Part shown: positions 37,738 to 46,080 of the stretch, piece by piece | Layout: each line of letters begins with the position of its first letter | Numbering within the stretch: the stretch's first letter is position 1 | Assembly (NCBI RefSeq): GCF_000346485.2 | Contig: NZ_KQ976354.1 | Span: forward strand, 8,691,307-8,755,306 | Direction of reading: 5' to 3' | Length of the DNA: 64,000 bases | From: Scytonema hofmannii PCC 7110 | GTDB lineage: Bacteria > Cyanobacteriota > Cyanobacteriia > Cyanobacteriales > Nostocaceae | The notes under the pieces: generated by a model | What the model saw: only the letters and a program-made list of their open reading frames with translations | What the model was told of the DNA's origin: nothing | Database searches by the model: none | Position numbers and translations under genes: made by a program

Positions 37738-38352
37738 CGCTATCTGTCCAAACCGTTTTAATGCTCTCAACACGTTATGTAAATCGTTACCACGATTCAA
37801 TGATAGTGTATAAGATAAAGCATATTTTGGTTGATCTTGTCTAGTCAATTTCAGAAATTGGAATTCTCTGCCATTCGTAACAAAACCAAACACAGGTTTT
37901 TCAGAGTCAGGATTACCTAACATATATGCCAAGGCTTGAGGAATTGCAGCCTCTAAAGAGTATTGTGCTCGTTTTGCTTCAACTGTAATAATCCAAAAAC
38001 GAGGATGAAAGACTAAAATATCAATTTGTCCGCGTACAATTGTATCCTCATCTCTGGATATAATTTCTATCCCCTTTTCAGCCGCAATGTAAAAAGGCGG
38101 ACGATAAAAACCCGCTAATCTCAATAAAGGTGACAACACAACCATTTTGACGACAGGTTCTAGTATTTCATACTGCGATAAATGAAGAAACTCGTATCTA
38201 ACTTCGTCGAGAAGTTGCTTCTCCAAGTCACTCAGTTCTGGTAAATTATCTTGCCATTCTCGAAAAAACTGTTCGTCCTCTATACGTTCTAACCCAAATG
38301 TTTCTCCTAATTGAGCTAAATTAATATCTTTTGCCTGTATAGTTTGAACCAT
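37720..38352 (-). CDS. Stand-alone restriction-endonuclease-fold protein (HsdR_N-like)
   Basis: 210 residues, soluble. The core GQIDILVFHPRFWIITVEAKRAQYSLEAAIPQALAYMLG fits a PD-(D/E)xK nuclease fold: D in the QID strand, then E-A-K, then a Q/A-rich helix, as in the N-terminal domain of type I restriction R subunits. Similar single-domain proteins are frequent in cyanobacteria with no helicase partner and unknown role. No methylase or specificity subunit is near. The last five residues and the stop are repeat-derived (array at 37676-37737), so the natural C-terminus may have been changed. Confidence 0.75.
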   Translation of the reverse strand: MVQTIQAKDINLAQLGETFGLERIEDEQFFREWQDNLPELSDLEKQLLDEVRYEFLHLSQYEILEPVVKMVVLSPLLRLAGFYRPPFYIAAEKGIEIISRDEDTIVRGQIDILVFHPRFWIITVEAKRAQYSLEAAIPQALAYMLGNPDSEKPVFGFVTNGREFQFLKLTRQDQPKYALSYTLSLNRGNDLHNVLRALKRFGQIAIDFGF

Positions 38353-38442
38353 AATTTCTCTGATATATTTATTTAGACGTTAGCACTATATTACTAAAAA
38401 TAGTATAAAAATACTATATTGCTCGCGATCGCAATCTCACTT

Positions 38443-38570
38443 AGGGCTTTCCAAGAAATAAAATATCCATTTTGTGGAACGGGCGTCTTCGCCCGTTTTA
38501 TACTAGTGGCGGGCGGGACGCTCGCACCACAAGAAAAAGTTGTATATTTTTTTATTTGGAAGTCCCTTAA
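38443..38570. repeat. MITE-like element, family A
   Basis: Left end TTCCAAGAAATAAAATATCC, right end (complement) AAGGGACTTCCAAATAAAAA. Core TGTGGAACGGGCGTCTTCGC, then CGGGCGGGACGCTCGCACCACA. It ends a few bases before the ATG of the FAD oxidoreductase, so it presumably replaced or displaced the native upstream region. Confidence 0.65.
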
Positions 38571-38574
38571 ATCA

Positions 38575-39825
38575 ATGACTAATCCCCAATCCCTAATCCC
38601 CAATCACCAATCCCCAACATACGATTGGATTGTTGTTGGTGCTGGTATTGCGGGTGCTGCGCTTGCTTATGAACTTGTCAAAAAGGGATATGCAGTTCTG
38701 TTATTAGAACAACACGCGACGCCACAAAATGCTACTAGATATAGTTATGGTGGAGTTGCATTTTGGTCTGGTACAACTCCTCTTACCAAACAATTGTGTA
38801 CTGAAGGCATTGCACGCCATCAAATCCTACCGGAAGAATTAGACTTTGACACTGAATTTCGAGAATTAGATTTACTTTTAACAATTCCTGTTGACATCAA
38901 TCCAAAAGAGGTGGCGGCGTCTTACACTCGCTTTGCCATTTCTCCAACATTACTCAACGTGAAAGAAGCGTGCGAACTAGAACCTTTATTGAACCCAAAT
39001 GCGATCGCAGGTGCTTTAACTGTCAAACACGGTCACATTCACCCAGACAAAACAACTCAAGGTTATATTACAGCTTTTTTGCGTGCTGGAGGTGAAATGA
39101 AGATCGAGCAGGTGACAAACCTTTACCCCCAATCATTATGCTTGGAGGGGCGCAATGCCTTGCGCCCCTACTCCCCAAATTTGTTGAAGTTTACGGAAGT
39201 ACAGACCACTACAAAAACGTACTATAGTGCTAACACTGTTGTTTGTGCGGGTGGTCTCAGCAGACAATTATTTCAGTCATCTAACGTTTCAATTAAGTTG
39301 TATTTCACTCACGCGGAAATGCTCGAAACCCCACCTGTAGATAGTATACAACTGCGTACTTTGGTTATGCCCGCAAATCTCAAACGGTTTCAGTTGGAGA
39401 CTGAATCTTCTAAAAATGATGGGGTTTGGACACAACCTGATTGTGAAGTTGTACCGCCCATTCTTGACACAGGGGCTATTCAATTCAAAGATGGTAGCTT
39501 CCGATTTGGTCAGATGAGTCGCGCAATAACAAACCCCTTCGCTCATATTGATTCGGCAGAAAGCGAAGCAACAATGCGAGAGGGGCTGAAAAAAATATTG
39601 CCAATTTTGGGGGATTTGCCAGGAACTTGGCATCGCTGTTTGGTGTCATTCAGTCATGATGCACTTCCCTTGGTTGGTCTTGTCTCAGAGCACGAACGTC
39701 TCTACGTTTTTTCTGGCTTCAGCAATCCCTTCGCGATCGTACCGCCCTTGGCTCAACGTTTTGCTAACTGGGTGTCTGGAGGAAAAGACGAAATAATTCT
39801 TAAGTTGTGTCCCCAACGCTTGTAA
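38575..39825 (+). CDS. FAD-dependent amino-acid oxidase-like oxidoreductase
   Basis: 416 residues from ATG 38575; the longer frame to 38419 would translate a MITE and is rejected. The dinucleotide-binding motif is WIVVGAGIAGAALAYELVKKGYAVLLLEQ, and the C-terminus has ALPLVGLVSEHERLYVFSGFSNPFAIVPPLA, both typical of the DAO family (glycine/D-amino-acid oxidases and relatives). The substrate is unknown. Two repeat-derived parts are visible. The N-terminus before TYDWIVVGAG (MTNPQSLIPNHQSP) is encoded by CCCCAAT heptamers, and an insert LEGRNALRPYSP in the middle domain is encoded by a GGGGCGCAA palindrome. Both keep the frame. Stop at 39825; the next gene is convergent. Confidence 0.8.
   Translation: MTNPQSLIPNHQSPTYDWIVVGAGIAGAALAYELVKKGYAVLLLEQHATPQNATRYSYGGVAFWSGTTPLTKQLCTEGIARHQILPEELDFDTEFRELDLLLTIPVDINPKEVAASYTRFAISPTLLNVKEACELEPLLNPNAIAGALTVKHGHIHPDKTTQGYITAFLRAGGEMKIEQVTNLYPQSLCLEGRNALRPYSPNLLKFTEVQTTTKTYYSANTVVCAGGLSRQLFQSSNVSIKLYFTHAEMLETPPVDSIQLRTLVMPANLKRFQLETESSKNDGVWTQPDCEVVPPILDTGAIQFKDGSFRFGQMSRAITNPFAHIDSAESEATMREGLKKILPILGDLPGTWHRCLVSFSHDALPLVGLVSEHERLYVFSGFSNPFAIVPPLAQRFANWVSGGKDEIILKLCPQRL
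39146..39169. repeat. Palindromic spacer element inside an oxidoreductase gene
   Basis: AGGGGCGCAA, loop TGCC, TTGCGCCCCT: perfect 10-bp arms. The same GGGGCGCAAGGC-type palindrome is a widespread cyanobacterial intergenic element; here it is translated as GRNALRPY. Confidence 0.75.
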
Positions 39826-39904
39826 TTTTTTTGCCAATGAAAGCTATAATAAAAACTAATAGCTATCTTGTACAAAAGTATCAACCCTAACATGAAATGC
39901 TATT

Positions 39905-40321
39905 CTAGCATTCACGGCTGTGAATGTAAACACTATTTATGCCATTGGCCGGAACAATTTCTTGCTCCTCCAAAACAGCTTTAACAACATCGGATGCAGC
40001 GAGAGCTTTAACTCCTGCAGCAGATATTTCAATAGGAATTGAACCCAAGGCGTCGGGTCTTTCTGCTAATTCCTTGCCGCCAAAATCTTGGATGATTTTC
40101 TTAATGTAACCTAGTGCTTGTGTGGCTGAGTTACGAATACTCTCCATTGTGGCTCGCCGTTCGGCTCTAGTTAAGCGCGAGCTGGCTGGATTGTCAAAAT
40201 TACTTTCCAGTTTTAGAAATACGATCACGCTTACCTTTTGCTGGGGGGCCAGGTGGCCCAACCGACAGGCAAACTCAGAACTGATTTTATTTTTCTTTAA
40301 AGTTGTGTTGTTTGAGTACAT
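39905..40321 (-). CDS. Small protein, possible peptidase-inhibitor I9-like partner of the subtilase
   Basis: 138 residues, no signal peptide. SVIVFLKLESNFDNPAS...RRATMESIRNSATQALGYIKKIIQDFGGKEL...IPIEISAAGVKALAASDVVKAVLEEQEI has the order strand-helix-strand-helix-strand with the IEISAAGVKALAASDxVKAVLE block typical of subtilisin propeptides (I9). It follows the subtilase gene by 21 bp on the same strand and is probably in its operon. A separate inhibitor or chaperone for the protease is a plausible reading; homology to I9 is my judgement from pattern only. Confidence 0.6.
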   Translation of the reverse strand: MYSNNTTLKKNKISSEFACRLGHLAPQQKVSVIVFLKLESNFDNPASSRLTRAERRATMESIRNSATQALGYIKKIIQDFGGKELAERPDALGSIPIEISAAGVKALAASDVVKAVLEEQEIVPANGINSVYIHSREC

Positions 40322-40342
40322 GATGCACTTTCCTGGTTGCCC

Positions 40343-41695
40343 TCAACTAAGAGCGTTTAACGCTTCCACGGGCTGCACCACTCCCCATCCCCAACGATTA
40401 TCGGGACGATGGCTGGTTCCGCCTGGATGGTGTGCCGTTTCCTTCAGTGCATTCATAATTTCTGTGACAGGTGCTGTTGGCTTAGCCGCCATTAACAGTG
40501 CTGCCGCACCCGCAATATGTGGGGTTGCCATAGAAGTGCCATCCATATAGTTATACTCGTAGGTTCCGTTTGGTGTTTTCGTCGGTGGTATGCATGAGTA
40601 GACCTGAGCACCTGGGGCAACAACGTCTGGCTTTGTTACCAAACTGTTGGACTCCACTCCAGGAAACACAAGGCTTGCCCCGCTACTAAAGAAAGCGACA
40701 TCAACCCTGTCGTCTGGCAGTTTTTCTATTGCACCCACACTGAAGGCATTATATGCATTACCAGGTGAGCTAGTATTACCGTGGTTCTCGTTGCCGATCG
40801 CTACTACTGGTAAAATACCATACTGGTTCACGAGGATGTCAAGTACCTCAGCGAAGAGAGGTTCGTAGTAGCTAAGACCCAAAGACATATTTATAATATC
40901 AGCCCCTCTTTCAATAGCCCAAGATATACCTTCCAATAAAGTTCTCAGAGTGGTATCCCCAATCAGCACGCCAGCAACTAATAAATTAGCTTGCGGTGCA
41001 ACGCCAATAGATAGACCTCTAGCAGTTTTTCCCCCTGCGATGGTTCCACAAACATGAGTCCCGTGCTGTCCGCAATCAAAAGCAGGAGATGCATTAATCC
41101 GCCTCCCTAGGGGGTCGATCACCACAAATTCTTTGACTCGTTTCTGGAGTGCTGGATGAGCTGCATACACGCCCGTATCTAAAACAGCGACGTTGATGTT
41201 TTCACCAGTGGTCTTCTCCCATAGCCTGGGAATATCTAGTTGTCTGAGTCCCCAGGTGAAGTTTTCTTTACTTTCCTCAGCGAATAATTCAGAGTATTCA
41301 ATTTTTCGTGGCTGAATCAGGTGAATTTTTTGATTTGGTAAAATAGCAACAACATTAGGTTGTTCTACCAAAGCCTCCAAAGTTTTGGGAGTCACTTCAA
41401 CAGTTGCTACTGGCAATGCACCGGAACCAATGGTAGAAAATGCCAGAGGTTCATCGTGATATCCTTTGTCAAGAGTGGCTTCTTGGTAATCATCAAAGAT
41501 TTCAGCCGCTACCTGAATAGTTGCTTGTTGTTGAACCTGAACCAACCGCTTTTTTAGTTCGCGCAGACGCCCTCTTGGTGGTAAGCCTTCACTAGGCGGC
41601 ACTTCGTAGATCACAATCGCATCCCGTTTGTCATCTTCTCCCATTTCAGCAAGAAAAGGTTCAAAAGCTGGTGAAATTTTGTTTTCTGGATTCAT
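40343..41695 (-). CDS. Subtilisin-like serine protease (S8)
   Basis: 450 residues. The catalytic triad is visible: Asp in VAVLDTGVYAAHP, His in CGQHGTHVCGTIAGG, and Ser in MDGTSMATPHIAGAAALLM, with the oxyanion Asn region in LPVVAIGNENHGN. Residues about 1-145 form a prodomain-like extension including ALPVATVEVTPKTLEALVEQPNVVAILPNQ, an I9-like propeptide end. There is no obvious signal peptide, so it may act inside the cell or be exported by an unconventional route. A small I9-like gene follows at 21 bp. The upstream 560 bp is non-coding. Confidence 0.9.
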   Translation of the reverse strand: MNPENKISPAFEPFLAEMGEDDKRDAIVIYEVPPSEGLPPRGRLRELKKRLVQVQQQATIQVAAEIFDDYQEATLDKGYHDEPLAFSTIGSGALPVATVEVTPKTLEALVEQPNVVAILPNQKIHLIQPRKIEYSELFAEESKENFTWGLRQLDIPRLWEKTTGENINVAVLDTGVYAAHPALQKRVKEFVVIDPLGRRINASPAFDCGQHGTHVCGTIAGGKTARGLSIGVAPQANLLVAGVLIGDTTLRTLLEGISWAIERGADIINMSLGLSYYEPLFAEVLDILVNQYGILPVVAIGNENHGNTSSPGNAYNAFSVGAIEKLPDDRVDVAFFSSGASLVFPGVESNSLVTKPDVVAPGAQVYSCIPPTKTPNGTYEYNYMDGTSMATPHIAGAAALLMAAKPTAPVTEIMNALKETAHHPGGTSHRPDNRWGWGVVQPVEALNALS

Positions 41696-42256
41696 TGCGA
41701 TCTACCTCTGACTCAATTAAGTGTTGTTAGCTTAGTGGTTGTCTATAGTAAAACTGCGGATTTTTTACTCCTGGTTCAGTATTGATTGACTGCAAATCAA
41801 TCAACCCCGTTTAGAATCTTGCTAAAGAATGAGATTTATGTTTTAGTTTGGTAGAGCAATTCCCAAATAAATGATGGGTACCTTGATGGGGGGACGGATT
41901 TATCATTTAAAAGTCCCCTGATGCTTTTAAAAATAGCAAAAATTTAACTTAGTATGAATTTTTATGTACTTTTTGACGTTCTTATAAAGAATGTGGTAAG
42001 CAATCTTGCCTGATAAGCTCAACTAGAAAAATCATTTATTATATAAATCTACCTTATATCATTTTCAATCATTAGACCAATAGGATTATCTACTTCTCAA
42101 ATCCTTGTGATACTGTTGCGAATGAAAATATACTTTACGTATACTTTATATATTATTCGTTAAAAATACACATTAACCTTAAGTCTTTGTAAAGATAGGA
42201 ACTTTTTCGATTTTGGATTTTAGATTTTAGATTTTGGATTTTTCACTGGTCACTGG
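41696..42256. other. Intergenic region with STRR arrays
   Basis: AT-rich with no gene evident. Two heptamer arrays lie at its right end: GATTTTG units (42210-42241) directly followed by GGTCACT units (42242-42270), which supply the stop of the next gene. Confidence 0.55.
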
Positions 42257-42820
42257 TCACTGGTCACTGCTCCCTAAAATTTCTGCTACTTCCTGTAAAA
42301 GCTTGTTCTGTTCTTTTTGAATTTCCTCTAAGCGAATAGAAATGTCTGCCAATCTTTGCTGCTTATCCTTAAGAATTGCTCGATCCTTTTCGGGTGGTAA
42401 AGATGGTATACCACTCATCTGAATACTTGTAACTTGTTTTGCATCTGAACCACCAATGTTGCTAAATGATTGAAGACCCAATTTGACAAGAAATTGAAGC
42501 CCCCTAAATGGAAGTTGCAAAAGTGACAGACTCGCTGCTTCAATAAATCGGCTAATGGCTTTTACAAAACTACCAATGATAGAAAAAGCAACAAGCAGGA
42601 TAACTATACTAATAATTGGGTGATGCGCCGCTATCTCTAGAAGTTGTACCAACTTGAAAAGTATAGGGTGTTGCTCAAACCAATGATTTAGGGATGAAGA
42701 GATCGCAGTTTGAACAGATTGCGAGGTCGCATTCTTAATTTGTTCGGCTCCTTGTAGGGTCTGTTCTAAGTTGAAAGTAGGAAATGGGGGAAAGGCAAGT
42801 GAGAGCGACTGGGAAATCAT
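42257..42820 (-). CDS. Hypothetical membrane protein with coiled coil
   Basis: 187 residues. A hydrophobic helix at about 70-92 (PIISIVILLVAFSIIGSFV) is followed by an amphipathic region (LLQLPFRGLQFLVKLGLQSF) and a C-terminal coiled coil (AILKDKQQRLADISIRLEEIQKEQNKLLQEVAEIL). The N-terminal half is rich in Gln/Ser. No family recognised. The TGA stop lies inside the GGTCACT array (read CAGTGAC), so the final residues GSSDQ border repeat DNA. It stands alone between two repeat-rich spacers. Confidence 0.6.
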   Translation of the reverse strand: MISQSLSLAFPPFPTFNLEQTLQGAEQIKNATSQSVQTAISSSLNHWFEQHPILFKLVQLLEIAAHHPIISIVILLVAFSIIGSFVKAISRFIEAASLSLLQLPFRGLQFLVKLGLQSFSNIGGSDAKQVTSIQMSGIPSLPPEKDRAILKDKQQRLADISIRLEEIQKEQNKLLQEVAEILGSSDQ

Positions 42821-43530
42821 AGGAAGTTGCTTTCAAAAGTATCATTTGTGTTTGGGACAAGGGGGAGTGAGGGAGTGAGGGATTGAGGTGACAACTAATA
42901 CCCAATTCCCAATTCCCAATGCCCAATACCGTTTTCAGACACTCTAGCCTATCCTATACCAAGATTCCGTAACATCAAATGTTACAGACATATATTCAAC
43001 TACCCCACCGCATGGCGGATGCTGTGATTCGTTGGTCGAAATGAGCAGAAATACTCAGGGATGACCGCCTGGTTCAAAAGAAGGGATAAATCCCAACCGA
43101 ACCTTGACAACTGAGCAACCATAGAGGTGAAGATGAGTACCCTAGAAAGTCCAGTCCTCTCCCGCAGGTGCCGCGGTGACAGCATGCCCCCTCACAGGGG
43201 TAGGTTTTTTACAAATCGGGAAGATCGGACTTGGAAGACAGGAAGGAAGTAGACAAGGAAGCTCCTGAGTTCAAGAAAAAAGTGAGATGAGGAGCTATTA
43301 ACTGCAATCGGTGGAGAGAGAGTTTTTTGAAATGGACAGGAGCCATTCAAACAAATGCTTTTACCATTAAGTAAATCAGCCAAAATGATCAGTAATCCTT
43401 GTAGAAAACAAGAAATCTGACGGGTAGTGGTCTGGATAAGAGTTGGTTTTTCCACAAGATGATGAGACGGAGGTTGGTGATTCAAAGTGTCTGAATGGTC
43501 TCACCACCAACAGTGACAGCCCAGAGTGTA
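42821..43530. other. Intergenic region, partly structured, unidentified
   Basis: Starts with a CCCAATT/CCCAATG heptamer array (42897-42929). From about 43000 to 43200 the sequence is unusually GC-rich and rich in small inverted repeats (GGTT..GGGAT..ATCCC..AACC at 43070-43100; CCCCTCACAGGGG at 43189-43201), which could be a structured RNA or an intron/IS end. 43200-43490 has a minus-strand open frame of 97 codons (hydrophobic middle) that I could not assign. No claim of a gene is made. Confidence 0.45.
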
Positions 43531-43723
43531 GGACTGATGTATGACGAATGTGTAAGGTTTTTATAAAAACAAGACTCTTAGAGTCAGTAAGTTACTGCAA
43601 GTTTAAGGCTCAACTATTAATTGAGTATAGTTTGAAACAGTAACTCTACTAAGGTGAGTTAAGTAAAACTTAGCTCACACTTAAGTGTTGATCGCAATCG
43701 CTCTTAAGTAGGAGGTACTTAAT

Positions 43724-43786
43724 ATGCCTAAAGAATTACAAATAAAACTAGATCGAGTTAAATCAGGCGATCGCGCTATAAGATAA
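43724..43786 (+). CDS. Candidate 20-residue micro-ORF
   Basis: ATG preceded by GGAGG at 8 nt, encoding MPKELQIKLDRVKSGDRAIR. The second copy (45303-45365) keeps LQIKLDRxKxGDRAIR and the stop, but its first codon is CTG. The GGAGG lies in the loop of a perfect 7-bp hairpin TTAAGTA-GGAGG-TACTTAA in copy 1. It may be a leader peptide or the remnant of a gene. The evidence is conservation between two duplicated copies only, so this is tentative. Confidence 0.35.
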   Translation: MPKELQIKLDRVKSGDRAIR

Positions 43787-43883
43787 AGTGCCTACTCTCC
43801 GCCCATTATGAAGCAGGCAGAAAGCAGAGTGCATCTACACTTTACCTTTGGGTAAAGCCTAATTCTCATGGGAGGTAAAATTT
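43765..43883 (+). ncRNA. Candidate structured leader RNA core (copy 1)
   Basis: 119 bp identical to 45344-45462 while flanking duplicated DNA differs by about 10-15 percent. Nested pairing is possible: AAAGTG...CACTTT enclosing ACTCT...AGAGT, followed by TTTACC-TTTG-GGTAAA, then TCATGGGAGG. It could be a regulatory RNA element upstream of the exported-protein genes; no known riboswitch class was recognised. Confidence 0.35.
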
Positions 43884-44173
43884 TTTAAAATGTTGTGTGA
43901 AAAAAGCCATCAATACAATAAATCTATGCTAACACGAAACCCAAAGCGCAAATTTGAAAAGATTTTATTTAACAACCGACTAAAATTTTGTTAACAAAAT
44001 AGTTAACTTTCAAACCTCGATTATAGATATTAAGACTTTGATCTACTTTTTGTTAATACAAAAACTCGATCGAATCACTGGTTTAATTTATCAGTAGAGG
44101 AAAATGGGTTCCCTCACGAAAGGCTCATCTACCAATCGGTCTTAGTCTATGTACCACACTTGAAATGTAACTC

Positions 44174-44404
44174 ATGAATAAAATTCCTTTATTAAGCGTA
44201 TGTACTCTTTTCGTGTCTGCCTTAGCTACCATGCCTGCTGTGATAACTTTACAGACTACAGCACCATCACCCGCGACTAAAACTCCACTAACAAACACAC
44301 ATACTACAAACTTACAACAACAGATTGCCTCACACAACGCTGTAAAGGGTTTGTTATCTCTGCCATCCAATCCACGGTGTAACTCTCTTAGTTTCTTGGC
44401 TTGA
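44174..44404 (+). pseudogene. Truncated paralogue of the exported protein at 45754
   Basis: 76 codons. MNKIPLLSVCTLFVSALATMPAVITLQTT matches the signal-peptide start of the full-length gene, and QQQIASHNAVKGLLSLPSNPRCNSLSFLA matches its QQICSYNTVEGLLPPPSNQQKNSPLSYLA before a stop codon. The full protein has about 150 more residues. The Thr/Pro repeat present in the other copy is absent here. It could still be secreted as a short protein, but it looks like the broken twin of the duplication. Confidence 0.65.
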
Positions 44405-44518
44405 GTAAGGTAAAGTACAACCTTCATGTCGCAGTTATCTATTGCTTCTCCACTTAGGATCTTTTTTGTACGAAGTCCACCACATAGCGAATGCTTTAAC
44501 TTATCCACAATTAAATCT

Positions 44519-44594
44519 TGTAGTGTATTTATGTTGTATAAAAATACACTACAATACCTCATCATTACAAAAACAGCCTGAATAACCCAGGCTG
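44519..44594. repeat. Two hairpins, possible terminators
   Basis: TGTAGTGTATTT / AAATACACTACA (12-bp arms, 44519-44553) and CAGCCTG-AATAACC-CAGGCTG (44574-44594). They lie downstream of the truncated paralogue. Neither has a strong U-run, so function as terminators is uncertain. Confidence 0.45.
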
Positions 44595-44629
44595 CAAAGC
44601 AAAACAATATCTACTTTGATCGTAATACT

Positions 44630-44797
44630 ATGAACCTTAAACGCAAATTTGTCCAACGACGCAACAAGCGCAAAGTTTCAGTCCTATGGTGGTTCCGTCA
44701 AAAGTGCAGATTCTGGCAACCAATTGCTGCTGCTGCTGCTGCAATGTTTTCCTTGTTGGTAACACTTATCAAAGTCTGGCAATACTTCCATTCTTAA
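44630..44797 (+). CDS. Small basic membrane protein
   Basis: 55 codons including the stop. A very basic start (MNLKRKFVQRRNKRKVSVLWWFRQK by parts) is followed by a hydrophobic helix with an alanine run (PIAAAAAAMFSLLVTLIKVW) and YFHS. The alanines are encoded by a run of GCT codons. A single-TM protein with positive-inside N-terminus is predicted. No clear Shine-Dalgarno is present and no family is recognised, so it may be a genuine small protein or chance. Confidence 0.4.
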   Translation: MNLKRKFVQRRNKRKVSVLWWFRQKCRFWQPIAAAAAAMFSLLVTLIKVWQYFHS

Positions 44798-45109
44798 TTG
44801 TTGAGATAGCAAGACTTGAAATTTGAAGGTAGGCGATGCTTGTGCTTACCTTCAGTAATCCCACGCAACCCAGTTTCTTTGAGTTGAGCTTAGGAGATAT
44901 CAAGCCTTACAACAGAGGACTGGGCTTTTTGTCTCCTGACTACTGTACCGACATTTAAGTGACGATACCAGGATCTTCAACTAAGATTAAAGACAATCAC
45001 AAGATGTTTTTGTTGCTCAAGAAGTTAAACCTGTTGGCTTAAGCCATTAGCAGTAAAGATTCAATATCATCAAATGTGACAAACGTGTAAATAAATAGCA
45101 TGAATCTTC

Positions 45110-46080
45110 GGACTGATGTATGATGAATGTGTAAGGTTTTTATAAAAACAAGACTCTTAGAGTCGGTAAGTTACTGCAAGGCTAAGGCTCAAATACTAGT
45201 TGAGTATAGTTTTAAACAGTAACTCTACTAGGGTGAGTTAAGTACAACTTAGCTCACACTTAAGTGTCGATCGCGATCGCTCTTAAGTAGGAGGCACTTT
45301 ATCTGCTGAAATTGTTACAAATAAAGCTAGATCGAGCTAAATTAGGCGATCGCGCTATAAGATAAAGTGCCTACTCTCCGCCCATTATGAAGCAGGCAGA
45401 AAGCAGAGTGCATCTACACTTTACCTTTGGGTAAAGCCTAATTCTCATGGGAGGTAAAATTTAAAAAATGTTGTGTAAAAAAAGCAATCAATACAATAAA
45501 TCTGTGCTAGCGCGAAGCCAAAAGCGCAAAACTGAAAAGATTTTATTTAACAGGCGGCTGAAACCTTGTTAACAAAATAGTTTACTTTCAAACCTCGATT
45601 ATAAATATTAAGACTTTGGTCTACTTTTTGTCAATACAAAAACTCGATCGAATCACTGGTTTAATTTATCAGTAGAGGAAAATGGGTTCCCTCACGAAAG
45701 GCTCATCTACCAATCGGTCTTTGTCTGTTTGCCACAATAGAAATGTAAGTCTTATGAATACGATCGCTCATTTATTAAGTGTATGTGCTTTTTCTGTGTC
45801 TGCGTTGACTGCTATGTCTGCCGTCAGCACTGCACAGACTACACCAAAACCAGCGACTCAAACACAACCAACTGATACAAATACTACACCAAAACCAGCG
45901 ACTCAAACACAACCAACTGATACAAATACTACACCAAAACCAGCGACTCAAACACAACCAACTGATACAAATACTACAAAACCACAACAAAATACAAATA
46001 GTCAGTTGCAGCAGATTTGCTCGTATAACACTGTTGAGGGTTTGTTACCCCCACCTTCAAATCAGCAGAAAAATTCTCCA
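45110..46080 (+). repeat. Segmental duplication, copy 2
   Basis: Second copy of the leader at 43531-44405, offset 1579 bp. It includes the micro-ORF (45303-45365, CTG start), the identical 119-bp core (45344-45462), a second short basic ORF (45506-45574, GTG start; ATG in copy 1 at 43927) and the start of the intact exported-protein gene. Confidence 0.85.

Larger units (their letters stand above)
43531..44405 (+). repeat. Segmental duplication, copy 1
   Basis: Matches 45110-46080 over the whole leader and the first part of the downstream gene at roughly 85-90 percent identity by eye. A 119-bp block (43765-43883) is identical in both copies. Copy 1 ends in a truncated gene (44174-44404). Confidence 0.85.

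Noticed and set aside
38419-38574. N-terminal extension of the FAD oxidoreductase with FCGTGVFARF
   Set aside because: This stretch is translated MITE sequence; the FAD-binding domain starts shortly after ATG 38575.
43071-43105. tRNA-like GGTTCAAAA segment
   Set aside because: No acceptor, D-arm or anticodon stem can be drawn around it.
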